Positions 50,910-59,026 are shown, numbered from the stretch's first letter. The stretch is 64,000 nucleotides of DNA from Tumebacillus flagellatus (GCF_000714935.1 NZ_JMIR01000013.1:1-64000), one strand, 5' to 3'. Numbers and translations: made by a program. Notes: generated from the sequence alone by a model not told the origin.

Positions 50910-51142
50910 GGGATTCCCCCTCACTCTACATGTCCTACTCGATTTTTATGAAGGAAGTCTCCTAAACATTCGCACACAAAACCTGACACAAACCATTTAC
51001 AGAAACGAAATAGATATAACCGATCTACACTCTAACATCATTTCGTTACTATAGATAAATTTATTAAATTTCCATCTTCCCCCTTGACAACTTGTGACTA
51101 TATAATGAGGAGCAGATGAGTTCGAGTATTGGAGGACATGCC
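50910..51142. promoter_or_regulatory. A+T-rich divergent control region between fixA and the receptor gene
   Basis: About 230 bp, clearly A+T-richer than its surroundings. Contains the palindrome AAATTT-ATT-AAATTT (51057-51071), a good operator candidate. On the plus strand TTGACA (51084-51089) and TATAAT (51101-51106) are consensus boxes but only 11 nt apart, so they are not one promoter; TATAAT with another -35 is likely. No consensus was found facing fixA. Confidence 0.45.
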
Positions 51143-52426
51143 ATGCTTTCTCTTGGCCAGAAGATCCGCCAACGGCGCTTGGAGAAAAAAATTACCCAAG
51201 CCCAACTGGCAGAAGGGTTGGTCAGCGCCAGTGCAATCTCCCAGATTGAATCTGACAAAATCAATCCTTCCTACAAACTGCTGTGTCAGATTGCCGATCG
51301 TCTGGACGTGCAACTTGACTATTTTTTAGACACCCAAGAGCGGGAGTCGTACTTGGAACAAACGACCTCTCACAAGTTGGCGAAAACCTTTCTCATGGCA
51401 GATGAGCCGCAAAACGCCGTTCCGATTTTGGAGCAGCTCCTCCAATCGCAAGCGGACAATCTCGATGTGATGATGGACCTTGCCACTTGTTACAGCAAAT
51501 TAAACCGTTCCCGGGAAGGCATTGAACTGCTGGAGATCATCACCCACCAAGCGTTGCGCCTGGAGGACAAGATCACGTATGTCAAAGCGATGAAGATGTT
51601 GGGGAGTCTTTTTTTCACCCGCAATAACATCACGCTGGCGAAGCACTACTGGGAGAAATCGTACGAGACGATACTGGACCTTGAAGATGTGGATAAGTTC
51701 TTAAAAGCGGAAGTGATGACCAACTTGGCCCTCGCTTGCAACCACATCGGGGACTTTGACCGCTCGCTTGAGTTGTACGAGACGTCCCAAAAACTGCTCG
51801 AAGGCAGTACCAACCTCCATCACTTGGCGACCAACTACTTAGGGCTTGGCAGCTCCTACTACGGCAAAAAGGAATACCGCTTGGCGGAAGAATACTGCCA
51901 ACAAGCGATCACTATCTTTAAGAATTTGAATCAAATCTACAGATCGATTCAAATCAAAGAAAACTTTGCGATTCTGCTTTGCGAGCGCGGTGATATCGAG
52001 GGAGCCCTCCATACGTTACGCGAGTGTTTGCAGGAATACAAAGACCACGGTTTTGACAGCCAGACCTCGAACACACACGCTGAGATTGCCAAGTTGCTGC
52101 TCCAGCAAAACAGATTGGAAGACGCGAAGTCGCACCTCACCCAAGCGTTCGCCATCTGCGAACCCAGCACCGTGTATGAAGCGCAATGTTTCTACGTGCG
52201 CTCTCTCTACGAAGCGGCGCGCGGCGATGCGCAAGCCGCTATCTCAGATGCGAGGCGTTCTCTGGCCATCTACCTCGCTGTGGAAGCGCTTCACGAATAC
52301 AACAAAGTCAGCCTTCATCTTAGCGATTTGTACAAAAAGTTGAACGACTACAAGTCGTCGACCGAGGTTTTGGAAGAAACACAAATCGCTATGCAAAATT
52401 ATCTACGTAAAAAGGGGATGTTCTAA
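51143..52426 (+). CDS. NprR-like XRE-TPR quorum-sensing receptor (RRNPP type)
   Basis: 427 aa from ATG 51143 (MLSLGQKIRQRR), SD GGAGG; the longer frame starts inside that SD. N-terminal HTH (about 4-62: KKITQAQLAEGLVSASAISQIESDK, INPSYKLLCQIADRL). The rest (about 75-420) is a run of helical TPR-like repeats (e.g. AVPILEQLLQSQADNLDVMMDLATCYSKL; YLGLGSSYYGKKEYRLAEEYCQQAI), giving NprR-size architecture (NprR is about 420 aa). An exported propeptide ORF starts 2 nt after its stop. Expected to bind the re-imported peptide in the TPR groove and then change DNA binding. It faces away from fixABCX, which may be its target. Peptide-free AimR- or PlcR-like regulators are an alternative. Confidence 0.9.
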   Translation: MLSLGQKIRQRRLEKKITQAQLAEGLVSASAISQIESDKINPSYKLLCQIADRLDVQLDYFLDTQERESYLEQTTSHKLAKTFLMADEPQNAVPILEQLLQSQADNLDVMMDLATCYSKLNRSREGIELLEIITHQALRLEDKITYVKAMKMLGSLFFTRNNITLAKHYWEKSYETILDLEDVDKFLKAEVMTNLALACNHIGDFDRSLELYETSQKLLEGSTNLHHLATNYLGLGSSYYGKKEYRLAEEYCQQAITIFKNLNQIYRSIQIKENFAILLCERGDIEGALHTLRECLQEYKDHGFDSQTSNTHAEIAKLLLQQNRLEDAKSHLTQAFAICEPSTVYEAQCFYVRSLYEAARGDAQAAISDARRSLAIYLAVEALHEYNKVSLHLSDLYKKLNDYKSSTEVLEETQIAMQNYLRKKGMF

Positions 52427-52428
52427 TC

Positions 52429-52557
52429 ATGAAGAAACTGTTGGCTCTCACCATCTTGGCTGCTGTCGCACTGGGGGTAACCTTTGCGGCGGCTCCGGCA
52501 CAATCCGAAGCGATCTGGAACAACGGTGAACCGCTGTTCGTGGCCCCGTCTCTCTAA
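52429..52557 (+). CDS. Candidate signalling propeptide (NprX/Phr-like)
   Basis: 42 aa, too short for usual gene calling. ATG 52429 follows the receptor stop by 2 nt; SD AAGGGG is 11 nt upstream, inside the receptor gene. MKK start, a hydrophobic core LLALTILAAVALGVTFAAA, an AxA-type cleavage region (APAQS), then the hydrophilic tail EAIWNNGEPLFVAPSL. This is a secretory pre-peptide with a short C-terminal tail, the form of NprX (43 aa), PapR and Phr precursors. The mature signal is probably within the last 8-12 residues. Followed by a strong terminator, so receptor and peptide form one transcript. Confidence 0.75.
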   Translation: MKKLLALTILAAVALGVTFAAAPAQSEAIWNNGEPLFVAPSL

Positions 52558-52584
52558 GTCGCTCTCCAATTCTCCACTTGCACC

Positions 52585-52637
52585 AAAAAAGCATGCACAA
52601 CTCACTTTGCGAGCAGTGCATGCTTTTTTGTTTTTTC
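52585..52637. terminator. Intrinsic terminator after propeptide gene
   Basis: Stem AAAAAAGCATGCAC/TGCATGCTTTTTT with an internal CTC/GAG, then GTTTTTT. A-rich side lets it also act for the minus-strand gene 52647. Confidence 0.88.
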
Positions 52638-52646
52638 CCCAAAAAT

Positions 52647-52889
52647 TTAAGAAGCCGAGCGCAATTCCTCTTCGCGCACTTCGCCTTCCAACCGGGCGAT
52701 TGTCGTCTGCTCCCGGTGGTGCGCTTCCTGTTGCTCCATCTGAATGCGCATGCCGTAATCCGTCCAGACGTAATGCGGCACATACGGGCCCATCGAATAG
52801 CCGAGATTGGCAGATCCCAGCGCTTCCAAGCACGCCAAGAAAAACGCCGCAATCCCCGTGACGATCTTGCGCAACCATCCCCGAAACAT
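52647..52889 (-). CDS. Small protein with one membrane segment
   Basis: 80 aa from ATG 52889 (MFRGWLRKIV), SD GGGAGG 8 nt upstream; an in-frame GTG three codons earlier overlaps the SD. One hydrophobic helix (about 8-27, IVTGIAAFFLACLEALG), then a Tyr/Pro loop and a C-terminal Gln/Glu-rich helix (MEQQEAHHREQTTIARLEGE). Not recognised. Same strand as the next two genes. Confidence 0.6.
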   Translation of the reverse strand: MFRGWLRKIVTGIAAFFLACLEALGSANLGYSMGPYVPHYVWTDYGMRIQMEQQEAHHREQTTIARLEGEVREEELRSAS

Positions 52890-52955
52890 CTGCCTCACCT
52901 CCCGCTGACATTCTACGCGACTCAGTCCCTTCGTAGAAGCCGCAAGACCCTTCCC

Positions 52956-53351
52956 TCACAGTTTCCACCTGTCCTGCCAGTCGTCGCTGAGCCTCCACGA
53001 CCACAGCGCGTCCTCGCGCTCCAGATCCGCGACCCAGGCGCGGTTTCGCGCAAAGTCCGGCAGGCTCAATCCGTCCTCGACCAGCAGAAAGGGGTTCGGA
53101 ATCCCGTACACAGCGAGCGCACGCCGCGCGCGCGCCAAGCAGGTCTCCCGCCCCTCTTGCCGGCGAAACGCCCGGAAGTGGACGGAGAGCTCGCCAAACG
53201 CAATTCGCAACAGGCGCGCCGTCTCTCGTTGCCACTCCGTAAAGCGGGCGTCCTCCGGCGGGACGGCTTGTGCTCCCAGCTTGATTTGGTAGGTCAGTGC
53301 CTCTTGCAACAACTCCAGCAGCTGCGATTCGATCTGCTTTCGTACCGGCAT
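52956..53351 (-). CDS. Hypothetical protein, 131 aa
   Basis: 131 aa, Arg/Glu/Leu-rich and mostly helical, with SD GGGGGA before ATG. Starts MPVRKQIESQLLELLQEALTYQ; includes a WQRETARLLRIAFGELSVHFRAFRRQE stretch and ends SWRLSDDWQDRWKL. No known motif, no signal or membrane segment. 66 nt upstream of the small membrane protein gene on the same strand; they may be co-transcribed. Confidence 0.6.
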   Translation of the reverse strand: MPVRKQIESQLLELLQEALTYQIKLGAQAVPPEDARFTEWQRETARLLRIAFGELSVHFRAFRRQEGRETCLARARRALAVYGIPNPFLLVEDGLSLPDFARNRAWVADLEREDALWSWRLSDDWQDRWKL

Positions 53352-53408
53352 GCAATTCCCCCGCCCCGTTCAGTGTCCGACATCCCAACATATGCGCGTC
53401 CTCTTGCA

Positions 53409-53438
53409 AAAAAGAAGCCGTCCTCCGCAGAGGACGGC
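53409..53438 (-). terminator. Intrinsic terminator after alpha/beta hydrolase gene
   Basis: Minus strand 9-bp stem GCCGTCCTC/GAGGACGGC with a TGCG loop, followed by TTCTTTTTT. It separates the hydrolase from the small genes. Confidence 0.88.
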
Positions 53439-53446
53439 TGCACGTT

Positions 53447-54214
53447 TTAGTTCTTGATGACGGCGGCTTCCGCGAACAGGCCGCGAAGTTCCTCCGTCAC
53501 CGCAAGTGGTTGCTCCACTTGCGGGACGTGGGCGGCCTCTTCGAGAATCAAGAGCTTTGCGCCCGCGATGTGTTCGGCGATATACTCGCCGATGTGGACT
53601 TTGGTCACACCGTCATGGCGTCCCCAGATCACGCGCGTCGGCACGTCAATCTCCGACAGCCGGTCGCGGAAGTTCATCACGTCCGTGCGCTCGGCGAGGT
53701 CTTCGTAGCGGCGGCGTCCTTCCAAGTTCTGGCGCTTGCTCTCGTCCGTCTGCACGCCGGCAAAGCGCTCCGGGAGGTAGAACACCGCTTGGTCGAACTG
53801 CTCCTTGGAGATGTCGGTCGGGATGCGCTCACGCTCGGCGCCGAGGAACACGCCCGCCGAGCAAAGCAAACCCAGACCCGCCACCCGCTCCGGGACGGTC
53901 AACGCAGTTTCAATCGAGATGCGCCCGCCCAGCGAATTGCCGACCCAGACGGCCTTGTCCACTTCGCGGGCGTCCAGCACGCCGGTCATGATTCCGACAT
54001 ACTGGCTGAGCGACACAATCTCTGTCGGCCACTTGTCCCCGACAAATCCGGGGATGTCGACCGAGATCATCCGACCGCACGCTTTCAGGGCGCGCATCTG
54101 TGCCGCCCACATCTTGGCCGTGCCGCCGACCCCGTGCAGGAAGAGGCCCGTTTGCGGCCCCTCTCCTGCCACTTCGTAGATCGAGACGGGAATTCCCCGC
54201 ACATTCACTTTCAT
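53447..54214 (-). CDS. Alpha/beta-fold hydrolase
   Basis: 255 aa from ATG 54214 (MKVNVRGIPV). A TTG at 54232 with AGAGGA close by is an equal alternative, so the start is uncertain by six codons. Oxyanion loop LFLHGVGGTAKMW, nucleophile elbow WVGNSLGGRISIE (GNSLG), acid in VIWGRHDGVTK and His in LEEAAHVPQVEQP, all in family order. Cap domain between about 120 and 190. Substrate unknown. Alone between two terminators/GGDEF gene. Confidence 0.9.
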   Translation of the reverse strand: MKVNVRGIPVSIYEVAGEGPQTGLFLHGVGGTAKMWAAQMRALKACGRMISVDIPGFVGDKWPTEIVSLSQYVGIMTGVLDAREVDKAVWVGNSLGGRISIETALTVPERVAGLGLLCSAGVFLGAERERIPTDISKEQFDQAVFYLPERFAGVQTDESKRQNLEGRRRYEDLAERTDVMNFRDRLSEIDVPTRVIWGRHDGVTKVHIGEYIAEHIAGAKLLILEEAAHVPQVEQPLAVTEELRGLFAEAAVIKN

Positions 54215-54257
54215 CCGTTTCACTTTCTTCAACGCTTCCTCTCTCGCAACATTCGAA

Positions 54258-56402
54258 CTATTTCAGATCCCGGAAATACGCGGCGGCCGCCTCTTGCGTA
54301 TAGCTGCGGCGCGCCGAGTCGATGCGCTCAAGCAGATACGGCTCCTCTTCCGACGACGCCATCGACACCACCGTCAAATCGACCGAAACCTGGCCGACAG
54401 ACGAAAGCGCTGTCTTGGCAAATGCGTCGTGAATCCGCTTCGAGATGATCCCGATATCGCTTTCGGGAATGCCTTTGACCACGACGAGAAATTCATCGTC
54501 CATGTACCGGCAGATCAGATCATCTCCGCGCATCGTGTTTTTCAACAGATAAGACACGTCGATCAGCACGCGGTTCCCGACTTCAAACCCGTATTGATCG
54601 TTGATCGTCCGCATGCCCAGGATGTCGACCAAGAGGAAATGCATGGGAAAGTGGGTCTGGTTTTCACACAGCGAGCGCAGTTTGCGGCGCAGATAGTGGA
54701 TCGTGTGCAACCCGGTCAACGCGTCGACGAACAGACGCTGATCGAACTCCGAGCTGTACACCGCCACCCGGTTGCGCCCCATATCCTTGGCTCCCCAGTA
54801 CAACGACTGGTCGGCCTTCTCCAACAGATCGTTCGGCGACAGCGCGTCATGCTCGTGCAAATGCGCGATGCCGACCGAAATCGTGATGTTCTTGACGGTG
54901 TGTTCTTGGTACACGAACTGGTGGTCTTGGATCTTGCGGCGGACTTCTTCCGCCAACTCTTGCGCATGCGCCACCGTGATGCGGCCGATGGCCACAAACT
55001 CCTCGCCGCCGTAGCGGGCGAGCATGACGCCGTGCTGCACACAGACCGACTTGGCGATCATCGCGACTTGGCGCAACACCTCATCGCCGACAATGTGCCC
55101 ATAGATATCATTATACTTCTTAAAATAGTCGATATCAAAGATGATCAAACACAAGTCTTCCCGTTTACACTTGGCTTGTTGAAATTGCAAATCCAACTGG
55201 TCGTAAAAATACTGGTAGTTGTACAACCCCGTCAGTTGGTTCGTAATCGCCGCCCGCTCCAACTCTTCATAGATATGATTGCGGTCCATGATGATCGAAA
55301 CTTGGTTGGCGAGAAACCCGAGTTGCTTCTGATGGTCGCTTTTGTACCCGAACGAATTCGGCTTCCCCATGCAGATGATGCCGAACACTTCCGATTTGCC
55401 CACCAGCGGCACGAGGATGTACGAGCGCATCTCAAGCTCCGGGAACAAACGAAACTCCGCGCGCGCTTTGGCGACGGAAACCACCGTACGCTCGCGAACC
55501 GCTTGGTCCAACAGCGCGTGCCGGATGTTTTCCGCCACGATGCGTCCTTCGCGGTCCAGCCCTTGGTACGAACCGTCCGGTTGCATTTTCAACAGCAGCG
55601 CTTGCGGAGAATCGGTGAGGTCTTGCGCGATCTGGAACGTTTTCTGGTAGATCGTCGAAAGGTCTTTGGCGGTGCTCAGATGAATGCAGGCGTAATTGAC
55701 GCGGTTCGACCACTGCAGATGGTTAAACGTGCGCAGGACGCTGGTGACCACCGCGACCGGAACCGCCAACAGCAACAGCGTATACGCGCCCAGATTCCGC
55801 TCCAGCAGATCGCCAAGCATCGCCAACGGGAACACCGCCAGATAGATGAACGACTCCCACATCACCGCGACAAGCCCCGTCTTCAGCGAGAAATGGCGCG
55901 ACCGCAAAAACAGATTAACGTGAATGATCAGATGATTAAAGACAAAAAAGACCACACCGACCGTGAACAACTTCACCACGTCGGCACCATACTGCATGCC
56001 GTGTGCCAACAACGCCGGTTCCATCCAAGAAAAAACCGCATAACCCGCCATCAAGCAGATCACTTTCAACATCGGATTAGTCAAGATCGCCATCTTGCGC
56101 GACTTGTGCGCCAACAACAACGTTCCGATCAATTCGCCGAAGAAATTCACCCACAACGCCGTCGCAGTGTCATACGTCATGACGAAGTAAAACGTGAACA
56201 CCAATTCCAACGAAATCAACATGGAAGGCAACGTGACCGGAAACACGACCGACAACGCCATCAACGCTGCGCCCAACAGCATGATGAACCAACTGCCTGC
56301 AAACAAGTGCAGCGGATGCTGCAACAACACCCAGAGTCCGCCTGCGATCAGCACCGCCTCAAACACATACCCCATGCGGTACCACGTTTTGGCTTTTACC
56401 AT
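54258..56402 (-). CDS. Membrane GGDEF protein with GAF and two GGDEF domains
   Basis: 714 aa from ATG 56402 (SD GGGGTGA; a GTG two codons earlier is possible). Six or more membrane helices (about 10-225, MASE-like), then a GAF-like domain (about 245-380). The first GGDEF domain (about 383-548) has FDIDYFKKYNDIYGH and an intact RYGGEEF signature at 465-469, so it should make c-di-GMP. A second GGDEF-fold domain (about 560-710, DALTGLHTI) has YMDDEF instead of GGDEF and is likely catalytically dead or regulatory. No EAL or HD-GYP domain, and no RxxD inhibitory site clearly seen. Confidence 0.9.
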   Translation of the reverse strand: MVKAKTWYRMGYVFEAVLIAGGLWVLLQHPLHLFAGSWFIMLLGAALMALSVVFPVTLPSMLISLELVFTFYFVMTYDTATALWVNFFGELIGTLLLAHKSRKMAILTNPMLKVICLMAGYAVFSWMEPALLAHGMQYGADVVKLFTVGVVFFVFNHLIIHVNLFLRSRHFSLKTGLVAVMWESFIYLAVFPLAMLGDLLERNLGAYTLLLLAVPVAVVTSVLRTFNHLQWSNRVNYACIHLSTAKDLSTIYQKTFQIAQDLTDSPQALLLKMQPDGSYQGLDREGRIVAENIRHALLDQAVRERTVVSVAKARAEFRLFPELEMRSYILVPLVGKSEVFGIICMGKPNSFGYKSDHQKQLGFLANQVSIIMDRNHIYEELERAAITNQLTGLYNYQYFYDQLDLQFQQAKCKREDLCLIIFDIDYFKKYNDIYGHIVGDEVLRQVAMIAKSVCVQHGVMLARYGGEEFVAIGRITVAHAQELAEEVRRKIQDHQFVYQEHTVKNITISVGIAHLHEHDALSPNDLLEKADQSLYWGAKDMGRNRVAVYSSEFDQRLFVDALTGLHTIHYLRRKLRSLCENQTHFPMHFLLVDILGMRTINDQYGFEVGNRVLIDVSYLLKNTMRGDDLICRYMDDEFLVVVKGIPESDIGIISKRIHDAFAKTALSSVGQVSVDLTVVSMASSEEEPYLLERIDSARRSYTQEAAAAYFRDLK

Positions 56403-56582
56403 CGCCACTCACCCCGTCCTCTTCGAGCGAACGTTTTCCCTACCTTTATGTATGTGATCTGAAGGGTAGAACATGTCTCGAAGATTCATTCTCAGGTGAT
56501 AGTTCTACATTTCGAGTCCCGAAACCTGTTAAAAATAGGCAATGTTTGAAACAATTTTGCTCAACCGAAATATTTAAGTTAC

Positions 56583-56612
56583 AAAAAGGCACCCTTGATT
56601 CAGGGTGCCTTT
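56583..56612 (-). terminator. Intrinsic terminator overlapping stop of 57-aa gene
   Basis: Minus strand stem GGCACCCT/AGGGTGCC (56609-56588) then TTTTTG. The stop codon (56602-56600) is in the hairpin. Confidence 0.8.
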
Positions 56613-56773
56613 TGCTCATACTCTTCGGCGAGCTCCCAGCCTTCGTAGGCTTCCGCAACGCCGGGACGCATCTCTTTCATAAACGCCAGCGCTTCTTCCA
56701 CCGAATCGCAATCGGTGACGCGGGCTTTTTGAACGGAACCGTCTTTCATCTTGAGGGATACTTTGACGACCAC
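56600..56773 (-). CDS. Small protein, 57 aa
   Basis: GTG at 56773 (MVVKVSLKMKDGS) is favoured: GGAGG lies 8 nt upstream, while an earlier GTG sits in the SD. A beta-alpha pattern: VVVKVSLKMKDGSVQKARVTDCDSVEEAL, then a helix and an acidic end WELAEEYEQKAP. Not recognised. Between the OppA-like gene and the GGDEF gene, with its own terminator. Confidence 0.6.
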   Translation of the reverse strand: MVVKVSLKMKDGSVQKARVTDCDSVEEALAFMKEMRPGVAEAYEGWELAEEYEQKAP

Positions 56774-56802
56774 TTGTCTCACCTCCGCTTTCTATTATAA
56801 AC

Positions 56803-56835
56803 GAAAAAAGAAACCTCCGCCGTGTGCGGAGGTTT
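56803..56835 (-). terminator. Intrinsic terminator after first oppA-like gene
   Basis: Minus strand AAACCTCCGC-ACACG-GCGGAGGTTT then CTTTTTTC. Confidence 0.9.
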
Positions 56836-56853
56836 CCTGTCGAGTTTTGCTTC

Positions 56854-58509
56854 TTATTTCTTGCCTTCGATATAAACGCCCTTGAGGTCGGAGGACGGAG
56901 CGGAGACGTGGGTGACCCAGCCCTTGACGTACGGTTTGGTGAGGACTGCGGAGGCACGGAAGAACACCGGGCCGACCGGCATGTCGTCCATGAGGATCTT
57001 CTCTGCGTCGTACATCGCTTGCATACGCTTCTTGCCATCCGGCTCTTTCTGAGCAGCGTGGATGAGGTCGTCGTATTTCGGGTTGGAGTAGCCGTTTTCG
57101 TTGAAGTCGCCGCCGGTGACCCACATGTCGAGGAAGGTCATCGGGTCGTTGTAGTCAGCGCCCCACAGCGAGAGGACGATGTCGTAATCGCGTGCGGTGG
57201 TGCGTTGCAGGCGGAGTTTGAACGGTACGTTCTCGATCTCGACGTCGATGCCGAGGTTTTGACGCCATTGTTCCTTCACGAACTCCGATGCTTTCTTGGA
57301 GACGTCGCCGTCGTCGGAGAGCAGCTTGACGTGCGGAACTTCGGTCAGACCGAGTTCTTGCAGACCTTTTTGGAGGAACTCTTTCGCTTTCGGCGCGTTC
57401 GCTTTGCGGTTGATCAGGTCGCCGTTGTCAGCGCGGAAGTCGCCGCCGTTGCCGTTCGAGGTGCCGGACGGAACGAAGCCGGTCGCACCCTTGGTGCCGT
57501 TGTGGTAGACGATGTCCGCGTATTGGTCGCCGTCAACTGCGTAGGTGAACGCTTTGCGGATGTTCGCGTTGGTGAAGAGTTTGTTTTTCTCGTTGTATTG
57601 GAAGTAGCCGTTGGTCAATTCCGGAACGGTTCCGAATTCCTTGGAGTCTTTGTAACGGTCGATTTGGTCACGCACGAGACCGATACGGTCGAGCTGGCCG
57701 GATTCGTAGAGGTTCTCCAGCGCCCCGGAGTCCTTGACGACTTGGTAGTTCGCTTTGTCGAGCTTCACATTGGCTTTGTCCCAGTAGTTGTCGTTCTTCA
57801 CGAGGGTTGCCGATTGCTCGTGCACCCAAGCGGTCATCTTGAACGGCCCGTTGAACAGAACTTTGTCTGCGTCGCCGCCGTACTTGTCGCCTTGCTTCTG
57901 CACGAATTCCTGCTTCTGCGGGTAGAAGAGCGGGAAGGACATTTGCTCTGCGAAGAACGGAACCGGATGGTCGAGGGTGACTTCGAGGGTTTTGTCGTCC
58001 TTCGCTTTCACGCCGACTTCGTCCGCCGTGCCTTTGCCTTGGTTGTACGCTTCGCCGCCTTTGACCCACGCGAGCATGAACGCGTATTGGGAAGCGGTTT
58101 TCGGGTCGAGGGTGCGTTTCCACGCATATTCGAAGTCTTTCGCGGTCACGTTGGTGCCGTCAGACCATTTAGCGTCGTCGCGCAGGTTGAACGTATAGGT
58201 CAGGCCGTCGCTGGAAACTTTCCAGTCCTTTGCAACGCCCGGAATGGCTTTGCCTTTGGCGTCGAGACGGGTCAGACCTTCCATGACTTGGCCGAGCATA
58301 TTAAACGCGATGTTGTCCGTTGCTTTCGAAGAGTCCAGGGACGGAATCTCGTCACCAAGTGACAAGTTGATTTCTTGAGCTTCCGCCGGCTTAGCCGCAT
58401 CGCCGCTGTTCGTGTCGCTTGCAGTGTCTTTCGAGCCGCAACCTACCAGCGCCACGCTGGACAGCAAGGTTACCGCCATACCGATACCAAACCACTTCTT
58501 TGCTTTCAT
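56854..58509 (-). CDS. Oligopeptide-binding lipoprotein (OppA family), copy 1
   Basis: Extracellular solute-binding lipoprotein for peptides. 551 aa from ATG 58509 (MKAKKWFGIGMAV), SD AGGGGG; the longer frame has no SD. Lipobox VALVGC with Cys24, a Ser/Asp linker, then SBP family 5: LSLGDEIPSLDSSKATDN, TYTFNLRDDAKWSDG, FEYAWKRTLDPKTASQYAF and VSLWGADYNDPMTFLDMWVTGG. Own promoter. No opp permease or ATPase genes are nearby, so the transporter core is elsewhere. Paralogue of the gene at 59027. Peptide uptake by Opp is also needed for RRNPP signalling (family knowledge). Confidence 0.92.
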   Translation of the reverse strand: MKAKKWFGIGMAVTLLSSVALVGCGSKDTASDTNSGDAAKPAEAQEINLSLGDEIPSLDSSKATDNIAFNMLGQVMEGLTRLDAKGKAIPGVAKDWKVSSDGLTYTFNLRDDAKWSDGTNVTAKDFEYAWKRTLDPKTASQYAFMLAWVKGGEAYNQGKGTADEVGVKAKDDKTLEVTLDHPVPFFAEQMSFPLFYPQKQEFVQKQGDKYGGDADKVLFNGPFKMTAWVHEQSATLVKNDNYWDKANVKLDKANYQVVKDSGALENLYESGQLDRIGLVRDQIDRYKDSKEFGTVPELTNGYFQYNEKNKLFTNANIRKAFTYAVDGDQYADIVYHNGTKGATGFVPSGTSNGNGGDFRADNGDLINRKANAPKAKEFLQKGLQELGLTEVPHVKLLSDDGDVSKKASEFVKEQWRQNLGIDVEIENVPFKLRLQRTTARDYDIVLSLWGADYNDPMTFLDMWVTGGDFNENGYSNPKYDDLIHAAQKEPDGKKRMQAMYDAEKILMDDMPVGPVFFRASAVLTKPYVKGWVTHVSAPSSDLKGVYIEGKK

Positions 58510-58574
58510 CTTTTCGAACCCCCTAAAAATTGTATCTCTTTTCTGTTTTTTGAGACTATTTTGTCTACAACGAC

Positions 58575-58603
58575 AATATAGCATGGACTATCGAGTAAAT
58601 CAA
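58575..58603 (-). promoter_or_regulatory. Sigma-A promoter for first oppA-like gene
   Basis: Minus strand TTGATT (58603-58598), 17-nt spacer, TATATT (58580-58575). Confidence 0.6.
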
Positions 58604-58742
58604 GTACTTAAAAATTCCATGAGAATCTGTAAAAAACCAATAAAATATCATCTAAAAACATTCATCTACAACATTTTACGTCACGAAGTTGTAAAAAAGA
58701 ACCTCACGAGACAAACTAACGTGGCAAAGGAGGTTGTTGCGG

Positions 58743-58952
58743 ATGGATTGGATGCAAGAGTTGGAGAATCGGTTGCAGGCCCGGGAGTTGTTTCAGCTCT
58801 CGATCGACGGGCAGATCTACACCGTCGATGCCCGGACAGAACCGATTACGTTCACCAACGAACACGGGCGCACCGAGCGATTTTCAAGCCCCGATCAGTT
58901 GGAAACCGCGTTGCAATCTTGGTACGAAAATCCCGTGATCGTGCTGATCTAG
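58743..58952 (+). CDS. Small protein between the two oppA-like genes
   Basis: 69 aa from ATG 58743, SD AAAGGAGG 9 nt upstream (a TTG three codons earlier is in-frame but overlaps the spacer). Sequence MDWMQELENRLQARELFQL, then a beta-rich middle (IDGQIYTVDARTEPITFTNE) and a C-terminal helix (PDQLETALQSW). No signal, Cys or known motif. It is on the opposite strand to the flanking oppA genes and is followed by a strong terminator. Confidence 0.65.
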   Translation: MDWMQELENRLQARELFQLSIDGQIYTVDARTEPITFTNEHGRTERFSSPDQLETALQSWYENPVIVLI

Positions 58953-58977
58953 ACCGAAAAAAACCGGCAGAAAGCAG

Positions 58978-59012
58978 AAAAAGCCGCCCGCATGCCTGCG
59001 GGCGACTTTTTG
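58978..59012. terminator. Bidirectional terminator between small gene and second oppA
   Basis: Stem GCCGCCCGCA/TGCGGGCGAC with a TGCC-type loop, AAAAA on one side and TTTTT on the other, so it serves both converging genes. Confidence 0.88.
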
Positions 59013-59026
59013 TGTGAACAAAGGAA

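Noticed and set aside
48433-50951. Very long plus-strand frames opposite fixABC
   Set aside because: Antisense of well-conserved flavoprotein genes; no SD and composition typical of shadows.
51084-51106. TTGACA and TATAAT upstream of the receptor gene read as one promoter
   Set aside because: Spacer is only 11 nt, too short for sigma-A; listed only as separate boxes in the control region.
56409-56599. c-di-GMP riboswitch upstream of the GGDEF gene
   Set aside because: No conserved GEMM-type core or tetraloop/receptor pattern seen; the gap has no clear feature apart from the terminator at its end.
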